Source: Streptomyces sp. RerS4 | Lineage (GTDB): Bacteria; Actinomycetota; Actinomycetes; Streptomycetales; Streptomycetaceae | Reading direction: 5' to 3' | Assembly: GCF_023515955.1 (NCBI RefSeq) | Contig: NZ_CP097322.1 | Span: forward strand, 930,001 to 994,000 | Length of the DNA: 64,000 bases | In this document: piece after piece, positions 17,253 to 25,173 of the stretch | Position numbering within the stretch: position 1 is the first letter of the stretch | How the letters are laid out: every line of letters starts with the position of its first letter | The notes under the pieces: generated by a model | Seen by the model: only the letters and a program-made list of their open reading frames with translations | Database searches by the model: none | What the model was told of the DNA's origin: nothing | Program-made: the position numbers and the translations under genes

Positions 17253-17336
17253 CCCGTTCACCCTTCCAACGGCTGATACATCCACAGTGTGCGCATCGGG
17301 AACGGCCCGCCACGCGAACATGCGGTGGCTGCTTTG

Positions 17337-19736
17337 TCAGCTCTTCGGCAACCGGAACCACCGCTCCTGGCCTGCAGCAATACATTCCTTCCGGTCTCCG
17401 GGCAGAACCAGGGGCACCGGGCCCAGGAGGGACGAGGGGACGCTGATGCCGAGCCGGCCGGGCCGGAACCAAATACGGATGTCCCGGTGCCCCAGGTAGG
17501 AGATCGAGAACGAGGACCCAGGCACTTCGGAGAAGGGCACCGGGTCGATGTGCAGGCCGTCGTCGTGGGGCTCGAGTCCGACGACGCCGCGCTCGACGAG
17601 GTCGAGGGTGCCACCCATGGCACCGAGGTGGATCCCCTCACCAGTGGTGCCGCCCTGAACGTCGGTGATGTCACTGAGCAGGGCTTCCTGGCAGTAGCGC
17701 CACGCGTCCGGGCCCTGCTCCCGGGCGAGAACCCAGCCGTGGACGAGGCTGCTGAGCGTGGAGCCGTGGCAGGTGCGCCGCAGGTAGTAGGCCGCTGTCC
17801 TGCGCCAGCGGTCGTCGTCAAGGCGGTATCCGAGCCGAAGGAAGAGTTGCTCGAGCTCTGCGGGGCGAAAGAGGTAGCCGAGCATGAGGGTGTCGGCCTG
17901 CTTGGACGCCTGGTAGCGGTTTGGCGTGTCGCCTTCGGCTTCCAGGATGCGGTCCAGGCGGCGGATGTCGTGGTAGCGGGCGCGGTAGCCGTCCCAGTCG
18001 AGCTCTGCGAGGTCCCCGTAGCCGTGGAACTGGCTGATCACGTCGCGATGGAACGGCACGTACAGGCGGCGGGACACGTCCTCCCAGACGGTGAGGTCGT
18101 CGGGGCCGATGCCGAGATGCGTGAGGAGCTCTGCCCGCCGGGCCGCCGGGAGTTCCCCGTACAGATCGAGGGCGCGGGCCAGTACCCATGCGGCGGTGAC
18201 GTTGGTGTAGGCGTTGTCGTCGATGCCGGGAGCGGTGGCATCTGGGTAGGCGTCGTGATACTCGTCCGGTCCGACGACGCCGCGGATCCGGTAGCGGCCG
18301 AGGCCGGTGTCCCACGTCGCTGCGTCCGCCCAGAAGCAGGCTGTGTGCAGAAGGAGTTCGGCGCCCGGACCGTGCATGAATCCGGCGTCACCGGTGGCTT
18401 GCCCGTACTGCCACACGTTCCAGGCGATGGCAGACCCTACGTGGTGCTGGAGGTGCGAGTGGTCCGGCAGCCAGCGGCCGGAGCGCGGATTGAGGTGCAG
18501 CCGCTGCGTCTCTTCGGATCCCGAGCTGCCGCTCTGCCACGGAAACATCGCCCCTTTCGCCCCAGCCCGGCGGGCGGCCTCCCGAGCCGCAGGGAGCCGT
18601 CGGTGCCGGTACATCAACAGGGCGCGAGCGGTCTCGGGGAGGTGGAGGGCGAGGTAGGGCAGGACGAACAGCTCGTCCCAGAAGACGTGCCCCCGGTACG
18701 CCTCGCCGTGGAGGCCGCGGGCGGGGACGCCGGCGTCGAGCTCCGCGGTGTGCGGCGAGAGGGTCTGCAGGACGTGGAAGGCGTGCAGCCGCAGAACCTT
18801 GCCCGTCTCTCCGGGTACCTTCAACTCTCCTGCGCTCCAGAGACGTTGCCAGGAGGCCCGGTGGGACGCCAGCAGGGAGGGGAAGTCCGGGGCGTGCGTG
18901 GCGCAGTCGATGGCCCGCCGCAGGGGGTCGGGCGAGGGGCGGTCGAGCGAAGTACACAGGGCGGCGGTCTTCACGACGACGACCGGGGCGGCCCGCTTGA
19001 TCGGCACGATGAGTGTCTGTGTGGCGGTGGTGGCTGTGCATGCCCTCCCTACCGGTGCCACAGGACGTGCCGATGTCCGCACTGCGAGCCCGATCCGTAC
19101 CCGGGAGGTGGCGGTAGTGCAGGACAGCCAAGCGGTGCCCTCCGCCTCCACTCCGGCCCGGTGCTCGACGAGATGCCGCCCGGCCAGGGCGCGGTAGCGC
19201 TCGACTCCCGCGTTGACGACGTCTCCGTCGAGCACGGACTCGATCTCGATTCCGCCGCTCCAGCCGTACGCTCTGAACACCGTGTTCTGCGCTGCCAGGT
19301 ACAGGTCGCCCATGTGGACGAGGCGGGTGTGGGTGACGCCCAGGCGGCGGCCTTCGGCGTCGTGGAAGAGCATGCGGCGGGTGAGCGTGCCGGCGTGCAG
19401 GTCCAGCGACACGTGGCTGTGGCGCAGGGTCGGGTGGTCGGGTGTGAGCCAGTCGCCGGCCGGTGCGCCCTCGGGCAGGCAGCGGTATCTCAGGGCGGTC
19501 CAGTCCGGCAGCCGGACCATGTCCTCGTTGGAGACCGTTCGTCCGCCGATGGTGGAGACGAGCCGGTTGTAGCAGCCGGCGAGGTAGGTACCCGGGTAGT
19601 GGACGTCGTCGGCCACGCTTTCGGGGGCTGAACCGCGGGTGGCGAAGCGGCCGTTGCCCAGGGTGCACAGGGACTCGACCAGCCGCTCGGTTTTGGGGTC
19701 GTAGCGGGGGTACTCCCAGCACCAAGCGGTGGTCAC
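17337..19736 (-). CDS. Glycoside hydrolase family 65 phosphorylase
   Basis: 799-residue GH65 enzyme, which splits alpha-glucosides such as maltose, trehalose or kojibiose with phosphate, giving beta-glucose 1-phosphate. Seen: N-terminal beta domain, the (alpha/alpha)6 barrel, the catalytic acid in VVGPDEYHD (Glu492, matching Glu487 of a maltose phosphorylase), and the phosphate-site region KQADTLML. GTG at 19736 overlaps the stop of the phosphatase gene (GTGA). It is the last gene of a tight four-gene operon from 22256, with a beta-phosphoglucomutase-like partner immediately upstream. Substrate is not decidable by eye; cytoplasmic, no signal peptide. Confidence 0.9.
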   Translation of the reverse strand: MTTAWCWEYPRYDPKTERLVESLCTLGNGRFATRGSAPESVADDVHYPGTYLAGCYNRLVSTIGGRTVSNEDMVRLPDWTALRYRCLPEGAPAGDWLTPDHPTLRHSHVSLDLHAGTLTRRMLFHDAEGRRLGVTHTRLVHMGDLYLAAQNTVFRAYGWSGGIEIESVLDGDVVNAGVERYRALAGRHLVEHRAGVEAEGTAWLSCTTATSRVRIGLAVRTSARPVAPVGRACTATTATQTLIVPIKRAAPVVVVKTAALCTSLDRPSPDPLRRAIDCATHAPDFPSLLASHRASWQRLWSAGELKVPGETGKVLRLHAFHVLQTLSPHTAELDAGVPARGLHGEAYRGHVFWDELFVLPYLALHLPETARALLMYRHRRLPAAREAARRAGAKGAMFPWQSGSSGSEETQRLHLNPRSGRWLPDHSHLQHHVGSAIAWNVWQYGQATGDAGFMHGPGAELLLHTACFWADAATWDTGLGRYRIRGVVGPDEYHDAYPDATAPGIDDNAYTNVTAAWVLARALDLYGELPAARRAELLTHLGIGPDDLTVWEDVSRRLYVPFHRDVISQFHGYGDLAELDWDGYRARYHDIRRLDRILEAEGDTPNRYQASKQADTLMLGYLFRPAELEQLFLRLGYRLDDDRWRRTAAYYLRRTCHGSTLSSLVHGWVLAREQGPDAWRYCQEALLSDITDVQGGTTGEGIHLGAMGGTLDLVERGVVGLEPHDDGLHIDPVPFSEVPGSSFSISYLGHRDIRIWFRPGRLGISVPSSLLGPVPLVLPGDRKECIAAGQERWFRLPKS

Positions 19737-20491
19737 GAGCGTTCGCCTTCGAGTGCGGCAGGCAGCCCGCCGAGGTCCGGGAGAACGAGGTGAGCACCAT
19801 GTGCGCGTAGGGCCTCCCCCATCTGGAGGTCGTCTTCGCGGTTGAGTCCCACCACGAGGCGGAAACGGCCTCGGTGTCCGGCTTCGACGCCGACGAGTGC
19901 ATCCTCCACCACGGCGGTGTGTGCGGGAGTCACGCCGAGGCGGCCAGCAGCTTCGAGGAAGAGGGCAGGGTCGGGTTTGCCTGGCAGGGCGAGTGCGGCC
20001 GCGTCCTGGCCGTCCACCAAGGCGTCGAAGCAATTGAGGAGATCTGCGGATTCCAGGAGCGAGCGGGCGTGCCGGGAGGCCGAGACGGCTGCGCACAGGA
20101 TCGCCTTCTCCCGCAGTTCCCTGAGCGCGGGCCGCACGTCGTCGAAGACACGGACGCCTTCGGTCCGCAGCATCGTGGAGAAGGCTTCCTCCTTGCGGGC
20201 GGCGATCGCGTGGACGGTGGCGCACCCGGGCGGATCCTCCGAGCTTCCGGGCGGAAGGTCGATGTGCCGGGCAGTCAGGAATGCGCGTACGCCATCGAGG
20301 CGGGAGCGGCCATCGACCAGGTCCCGGTACTCGCGGACTGCGTCGAACGGGCGCGGTCGTGCACCGGCGTGCGATGGCTGCCACTCGGGGAGGCAGCCGT
20401 CGAAGGTCTCCTTCCAGGCGGCCGCGTGGCGGTCCGCCGTGGCGAGGAGCACCCCGTCGGTGTCGAAGACGACCGCGCGCAGGTCGCTCAT
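19733..20491 (-). CDS. Beta-phosphoglucomutase-like HAD phosphatase
   Basis: 252-residue HAD hydrolase of the beta-phosphoglucomutase group. The nucleophile motif is VVFDTDGVL with Asp10 and Asp12, a cap domain follows, and the C-terminal VVEDALVGVEAGHRG carries the acidic pair. It probably converts beta-glucose 1-phosphate made by the adjoining GH65 enzyme into glucose 6-phosphate. ATG at 20491 overlaps the upstream stop by 4 bases (ATGA) and its own stop overlaps the GH65 start, so the three are translationally coupled. Confidence 0.9.
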   Translation of the reverse strand: MSDLRAVVFDTDGVLLATADRHAAAWKETFDGCLPEWQPSHAGARPRPFDAVREYRDLVDGRSRLDGVRAFLTARHIDLPPGSSEDPPGCATVHAIAARKEEAFSTMLRTEGVRVFDDVRPALRELREKAILCAAVSASRHARSLLESADLLNCFDALVDGQDAAALALPGKPDPALFLEAAGRLGVTPAHTAVVEDALVGVEAGHRGRFRLVVGLNREDDLQMGEALRAHGAHLVLPDLGGLPAALEGERS

Positions 20492-21174
20492 GAGTCGTGC
20501 ACTACGCGACGGCCGGTGATGCGGGCGGGGGTGACCTTCATCCAGTGGGTGCGCGGGCCGCCGGCCCAGGGCTGGGAGCGGGCCGTGGTGTTGAGGTGTT
20601 GAATTTCGTGCTGGTCCGTGACGGCTGCCAGTTCGCCCACGGCCAGCACGCTCCAACCAGTGGCGGTCACGTCGTCGATGTTGTCGATCTCGAAGGCGAC
20701 CTCGGTTCCGGCGGCCCTGGCCGTGACGGCTTCCGCGGAGGTGCGGAAAGCGATATCGGGTCCTGCGATCAGGTAGTTGACGGGGAGGACGGCGGGGCCG
20801 TCGGGGGTGAAGATGGCGATGCGGCCCACGCCGTGCGTGTTCAGCAGGCGCCGGCATTCGGTCTCGTCCAGCGGCACGAGGGTACTGTCGCGCCGGGCGG
20901 TGGATCGGCCGGCGACGCGATGGGCGCTGGCGCCGGTCAGGTCGTCGACGGTGAGGCCGAGGGCATCAGCGACGCGAGCGAGGGTGCCAATAGCGGGAGC
21001 GGCGGCGTGCTCCTCCAGGTACGCGATGTAGTTACCATCCGCTCCGCACCGCTGGCCCAGTTCCTCTCGGCTAAGGCCGAGGGCTTCACGGCGGGCCGCC
21101 AGGCGACGGCCCAGGTCGGTGCGTCCGGTCATCTCGCCGGACGGCTGCTCCGGGGATCGCGGGATGCTCTTCAC
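20488..21174 (-). CDS. XRE-type HTH fused to pyridoxamine-phosphate-oxidase-like domain
   Basis: 228-residue two-domain protein. Residues 20-75 form a Cro/C1-type HTH (LGRRLAARREALGLSREELG). From about 90 on is a flavin-binding split barrel (CRRLLNTHGVGRIAIFTPDG, then VLPVNYLIAGPDIAFRT and GWSVLAVGELAAVTD). It is probably a flavin- or F420-dependent redox sensor or regulator. GTG at 21174 is taken because AGGAG lies 11 bases upstream; ATG at 21132 (MTGRTDLGRR) would give 214 residues and is a fair alternative. Lies 5 bases after the alcohol dehydrogenase gene in a four-gene operon. Confidence 0.85.
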   Translation of the reverse strand: MKSIPRSPEQPSGEMTGRTDLGRRLAARREALGLSREELGQRCGADGNYIAYLEEHAAAPAIGTLARVADALGLTVDDLTGASAHRVAGRSTARRDSTLVPLDETECRRLLNTHGVGRIAIFTPDGPAVLPVNYLIAGPDIAFRTSAEAVTARAAGTEVAFEIDNIDDVTATGWSVLAVGELAAVTDQHEIQHLNTTARSQPWAGGPRTHWMKVTPARITGRRVVHDS

Positions 21175-21179
21175 GGAGA

Positions 21180-22256
21180 TCACTGCTCCTGGGGCGGTAC
21201 GGCGACGGTGTCGTGCTGCGGTCCGCCGAGTACGACCTTGAGGGCGCCGGTCTCGCCGGCGCGGGAGAAGACGTCGTACGCCTCTTCCATCTGGTCCAGC
21301 TCGAACCGGTGCGTGACCATCGCGGCGCCGGGCAGGCGGCCGGCGGCCATCATGCGCAGCAGCATGGGAGTCGAGTGGGTGTCGACGAGGCCGGTGGTGA
21401 TGGTGACATCCTTGATCCACAGGTCTTCGAGGTGGAGGACGGCGGGCTTGCCGTGCACGCCGATGTTGGCGACCCGGCCGCCCGGGCGGACCATGCGGGT
21501 GCACATCTCGAAGGCTTCGGGCACGCCGACGGCCTCGATGACGACATCCGCGCCGAGCCCGTCCGTGAGGTCCCCCACCAGCTGCTCCGGCTCCTCCTGC
21601 GCGCTGACGGTCGCATCGGCCCCGAGGTCCCGCGCAGCTGCCAGGCGGGAAGCCGCGAGGTCGACGGCGACGATCCGGGACGGGCTGTATAGCTGTGCCG
21701 TGGCGATGGCGGCCAGCCCGATGGGTCCGGCGCCGACCACGACGACCGTGTCGCCCGGGCGCACGTTGCCGTTGAGGACACCCACCTCGTACGAGGTCGG
21801 GAAGATGTCCGCGAGCAGTACCGCTGCGTGGCTCGCCAGAGCGCTGGGAAGGGGATGGACGGAGAGGTCGGCGAAGGGAACGCGGACGTACTCGGCCTGG
21901 GTGCCGTCGATGGTGTGGCCCAGGACCCAGCCGCCTCCTCCGCGGCACTGGCCGTAGTGCCCTTCACGGCAGAAGCGGCAGCGGCCGCACGCGGAGATGC
22001 AGGAGATCAGGACGCGGTCTCCGGGGCGGACGCTGCGGACATCGCCGCCGGTTTCGACGACGGTCCCCACGGCCTCGTGGCCCAGGATCCGTCCGGGTGT
22101 CACCTCGGGGACGTCGCCCTTGATGATGTGCAGGTCGGTGCCGCAGATGGTGACGGCGTCGACCCGGACGATCGCGTCGGCGGCGTCCTTGACGGAGGGG
22201 TCCGGGACATCCTGCCAGGAGGTCTGTCCGGGCCCGTGGAAGACGAGTGCCTTCAT
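21180..22256 (-). CDS. Zinc-dependent alcohol dehydrogenase
   Basis: 358-residue medium-chain dehydrogenase oxidising or reducing alcohols and aldehydes with NAD(P). Catalytic zinc ligands are Cys38 (ICGTDLH) and the His60-Glu61 of LGHE; the structural zinc loop is the cysteine cluster [12 protein letters not shown]; the Rossmann motif is [16 protein letters not shown] at 22256. First gene of the leftward operon with the HTH/flavin protein, the HAD phosphatase and the GH65 enzyme. It starts next to twin DevR-like boxes shared with the divergent gene at 22434, suggesting fermentation-type redox balancing in low oxygen. Confidence 0.9.
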   Translation of the reverse strand: MKALVFHGPGQTSWQDVPDPSVKDAADAIVRVDAVTICGTDLHIIKGDVPEVTPGRILGHEAVGTVVETGGDVRSVRPGDRVLISCISACGRCRFCREGHYGQCRGGGGWVLGHTIDGTQAEYVRVPFADLSVHPLPSALASHAAVLLADIFPTSYEVGVLNGNVRPGDTVVVVGAGPIGLAAIATAQLYSPSRIVAVDLAASRLAAARDLGADATVSAQEEPEQLVGDLTDGLGADVVIEAVGVPEAFEMCTRMVRPGGRVANIGVHGKPAVLHLEDLWIKDVTITTGLVDTHSTPMLLRMMAAGRLPGAAMVTHRFELDQMEEAYDVFSRAGETGALKVVLGGPQHDTVAVPPQEQ

Positions 22257-22331
22257 GGCGCGGCCTTCTCTCTGTGTGCTGTGTGGAACGGGGTCACCGT
22301 CAGGCTGTGCCTGTGTCCCTCTGTCCCGCTT

Positions 22332-22345
22332 GGGCCGGTCGGCCC
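22332..22345. promoter_or_regulatory. DevR-like box, divergent promoter
   Basis: GGGCC GGTC GGCCC, 76 bp before the alcohol dehydrogenase start and 88 bp before the divergent metallo-beta-lactamase gene. It pairs with the box at 22353-22366, 21 bp away. Confidence 0.6.
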
Positions 22346-22352
22346 CTACCCG

Positions 22353-22366
22353 GGACCGGTAGGTCC
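22353..22366. promoter_or_regulatory. DevR-like box, divergent promoter
   Basis: GGACC GGTA GGTCC, flanked by G and C to give a 16-base perfect-arm palindrome. With the box 21 bp upstream it forms a two-site operator between two divergent stress operons. Confidence 0.65.
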
Positions 22367-22433
22367 CCAGCGGAGAGGGCGTTCCAATGCGACGGTGGAG
22401 ACCGGCATCCGTTCCGAAAGGAGGGCTGCTGCC

Positions 22434-23855
22434 ATGTCCCAGTCAGCCCCGCCCCCGGCTTCCGCCCGCCCGGCCCTGCTGAGGTTCCTCGGCGGGGTGC
22501 GGACGGTCACCGGCAGCAAGTTCCTGGTCGAGAGCGACCACGCCCGGATCCTCGTCGACTGCGGACTCTTCCAGGGTGTCGCGGACCTACGACGCCGCAA
22601 CTGGGACAAGCTGCCCTGCGACGCCTCCGACATCCACGCCGTCGTCGTGACCCACGCCCACCTGGACCACTGCGGGTACCTGCCGCGACTGGTCCGGCAC
22701 GGATTCCGCGGCCCGATCCTGACCAGCGCCACCACGGCCCGTCTCGCCGAGATCGTGCTCCGTGACAGCGCCCGCCTCCAGATGGAGGCCGCCGAGCACG
22801 CCAACCAGCACGGTTGGTCCAAGCACCGGCCTGCCAAACCGCTCTACGACGATGACGACGTCGACCACACGATCAAGTACTTCGACCCGGTACCGGTGGG
22901 CAGTGAGGTCGAGATCATGGCTGGCGCAAAGCTGATGCTGCACCACGGGGGGCACATCCTCGGCTCCGCCTGGGCGCACCTGACCCTGGAAGACGGCCAT
23001 ACCCTCGCCGTCAGCGGTGACCTCGGCCGCCCCGGCCACCCGCTCCTCCTGCCACCCGAACCGTTCTCCGGCGCCGACGTACTGCTGATGGAGTCGACGT
23101 ACGGCAACCGTCACCACGACCAGGAGAGCGCGAAGCGCGAATTCGCCTCGGTGATCACGCGTGCACTGTCCCGTGGCGGGACGGTCGTCATCCCAGCCTT
23201 CGCGATCGACCGCACCGAGGTCGTCCTGCACGAGCTGGCCACACTGCGCAGCGATGGCACCCTGCCCCTCCACGTACCCGTCTACGTCGACAGCCCCATG
23301 GCCCTGGCGGCACTGGACGTCTACCGCGACGCCGTACGAGCCCACTCGCCCGAGCTGCGCCCCGAGATCCTCGCCCGCGGCGAGGCGGCGATCAGCCCGG
23401 AGCCCTTCCTGGCCGCCCGCACCGTCCAGGAATCGATCGACATCAACAGCACCACCGGACCAGCGATCATCGTCTCGTCCGCCGGGATGGCCACCGGCGG
23501 CCGCGTGCTGCACCACCTCCACCGGACCCTGCCCGACCCCCGCAACGCCGTGGTCATCGTCGGCTTCGCCGCCGCCGGCACCCGCTCCCGCGACCTCGTG
23601 GACGGCGCCCGCACGCTCAAGATGTTCGGCGAATACGTCCCCGTCCGCGCCGAGGTCGCCGACGTCCCGCACTTCTCCGCGCACGCCGACGCCGACCAGA
23701 TCATCGACTGGCTGCGCTCCGCTCCGCCACCACACACCACCTACCTGGTCCACGGCGAAGAGACCGCCGCCGAGACCCTCCGGGACCGGATCGACCATGA
23801 GCTGGGATGGACGGCCGTCGTACCCAAATCCGGGGAGGCCGTCCTGGTCCGCTGA
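22434..23855 (+). CDS. Beta-CASP metallo-beta-lactamase protein (RNase-type)
   Basis: 473-residue MBL-fold hydrolase with beta-CASP and C-terminal Zn-dependent RNA-metabolising motifs, the CPSF73/TTHA0252-like group of RNases. Seen: THAHLDH with His74, His76, Asp78 and His79; [13 protein letters not shown]; the beta-CASP segments [10 protein letters not shown] and [27 protein letters not shown]; and the late [17 protein letters not shown] at 22434 has AAAGGAGGG 9 bases upstream; the 675-codon open frame further left is antisense to the dehydrogenase. First of three rightward genes, from the twin DevR-like boxes. Likely acts on stable RNA under stress (inferred). Confidence 0.9.
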   Translation: MSQSAPPPASARPALLRFLGGVRTVTGSKFLVESDHARILVDCGLFQGVADLRRRNWDKLPCDASDIHAVVVTHAHLDHCGYLPRLVRHGFRGPILTSATTARLAEIVLRDSARLQMEAAEHANQHGWSKHRPAKPLYDDDDVDHTIKYFDPVPVGSEVEIMAGAKLMLHHGGHILGSAWAHLTLEDGHTLAVSGDLGRPGHPLLLPPEPFSGADVLLMESTYGNRHHDQESAKREFASVITRALSRGGTVVIPAFAIDRTEVVLHELATLRSDGTLPLHVPVYVDSPMALAALDVYRDAVRAHSPELRPEILARGEAAISPEPFLAARTVQESIDINSTTGPAIIVSSAGMATGGRVLHHLHRTLPDPRNAVVIVGFAAAGTRSRDLVDGARTLKMFGEYVPVRAEVADVPHFSAHADADQIIDWLRSAPPPHTTYLVHGEETAAETLRDRIDHELGWTAVVPKSGEAVLVR

Positions 23856-23858
23856 CCT

Positions 23859-23872
23859 GGGCCGGACGGCCC
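23859..23872. promoter_or_regulatory. DevR-like box before cNMP-binding gene
   Basis: GGGCC GGAC GGCCC, beginning three bases after the MBL stop and 79 bp before the start at 23951. Single site; the downstream gene could therefore have its own promoter. Confidence 0.55.
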
Positions 23873-23950
23873 CGGCGGTGTGCACCGCGCGGCCCTCCCG
23901 GACACGGTGGGCCACCGAGCAGGGTGGATGCGAAGGGTTGGAGGCACTCC

Positions 23951-24421
23951 ATGAGCACCATGCACAGCATCCTCGAAGCGATGGCACCGGAAGCCCGCGA
24001 AGCCCTGCTCGCCCACTCCCACCAGGTGACATTCCCGGCCGGCACCCGCATCTTCAACGAACGTCGACGGGCCGAGAAGTTCTGGATCATTCAGTGCGGC
24101 ACCGTGGACCTCGACACCCACGTCCCCGGCCACAAGAACGTGGTCGTCGACACCCTCGGCTACGGCGAGCTCCTCGGCTGGTCCTGGATGTTCCCGCCCT
24201 ACAGCTGGCACCTCGGCGCCACCGCCTCCCACGAGGTGCGCGCCCTGGAGTTCGACGCCGCGGCCGTACGGGAGCTGTGCAACGAGGACTCGGCCGTCGG
24301 CCGGTCCGTCTCCACCGCGGTGGCCGCCGTCATCGCCGACCGGCTCGACTCCGCCCGGACCCGCCTCCTCGACCTGTTCGCCCCTCACGGCAGCGGCACC
24401 CCGCTCGCCTACGCACGCTGA
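23951..24421 (+). CDS. Cyclic-nucleotide-binding-domain protein without HTH
   Basis: 156-residue protein made almost entirely of a CAP/Crp-type cNMP-binding barrel: FPAGTRIFNERRRAEKFWII, VDTLGYGELLGWSWMFPP, then a helix ending at about residue 148. The DNA-binding helix-turn-helix of true Crp proteins is absent, so this is a stand-alone sensor or adaptor, not a transcription factor. ATG at 23951 has GGAGG 7 bases upstream (a second ATG at 23960 is less favoured). It lies 10 bases before the CBS gene at 24432, which it may regulate or partner. Confidence 0.85.
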   Translation: MSTMHSILEAMAPEAREALLAHSHQVTFPAGTRIFNERRRAEKFWIIQCGTVDLDTHVPGHKNVVVDTLGYGELLGWSWMFPPYSWHLGATASHEVRALEFDAAAVRELCNEDSAVGRSVSTAVAAVIADRLDSARTRLLDLFAPHGSGTPLAYAR

Positions 24422-24431
24422 GGACCCCGCC

Positions 24432-25085
24432 ATGACTTCCACCCCGTACACCGTCGCCGACGTCATGACCACCAAGGTCATCGCCGTCACCCCCTCGACC
24501 GGCTTCAAGGACATCGCGACCGCGATGGAGCGGTGGAAGGTGACCGCCCTCCCCGTCATCGAGGGCGAGGGCCGCGTCGTCGGCGTGGTCTCCGAGGCCG
24601 ATCTCCTACCCAAGGAGGAGTTCCACGAGCACCGCCCGGGCCTGATCGAACAGATGCGCCGCCTCGGTGACACCGCCAAGGCCGGCTCCACCCGCGCCGA
24701 GAACATGATGACCACCCCGGCCGTCACGATCCGTCCCGACGCCACCCTGCCTCAGGCAGCCCGCCTCATGGCCGACCGGCACATCAAGCGCCTCCCGGTC
24801 GTCGACGCCGACGGCACCCTCAAGGGCATCGTCAGCCGCGCCGACCTCCTCAAGGTCTTCCTCCGCACCGACGAAGAACTCGCCACCGAGATCCGCGGCA
24901 CCGTCGTCGAACGCCTCTTCCCCCTCTCCCACGAAACCGTCAAGGTCACCGTGGCCCAGGGGATCGCCACGCTGACCGGCCAGGTCCGCGACGGCAACCT
25001 GATCCCCCTGGCCGAACGCCTCACCCACTCCGTCGAGGGCGTAGTCGACGTCCACTGCCGACTGGATGCACCGGCCGAGGCCTGA
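24432..25085 (+). CDS. CBS-CBS-BON domain protein 4
   Basis: 217-residue paralogue of the CBS-BON proteins at 1105, 2947 and 3563. CBS 1 starts VMTTKVIAVTPSTGFKD near residue 10; a charged insert of about 20 residues (EEFHEHRPGLIEQMRRLG) follows and is unique to this copy; CBS 2 starts MMTTPAVTIRPDATLPQ near 92; a BON domain runs from about 155. ATG at 24432, ten bases after the cNMP-binding gene, indicates cotranscription. It closes the stress island and is convergent with the foreign-looking gene at 25174. Confidence 0.92.
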   Translation: MTSTPYTVADVMTTKVIAVTPSTGFKDIATAMERWKVTALPVIEGEGRVVGVVSEADLLPKEEFHEHRPGLIEQMRRLGDTAKAGSTRAENMMTTPAVTIRPDATLPQAARLMADRHIKRLPVVDADGTLKGIVSRADLLKVFLRTDEELATEIRGTVVERLFPLSHETVKVTVAQGIATLTGQVRDGNLIPLAERLTHSVEGVVDVHCRLDAPAEA

Positions 25086-25173
25086 AATCCGACCGCGGAG
25101 CCGTGCCCGGGGCGATGCCGCGCAGAACCCGTACCAACGAGGAGCGCGGCGACGCAATCAGCAAGCACCGAGG

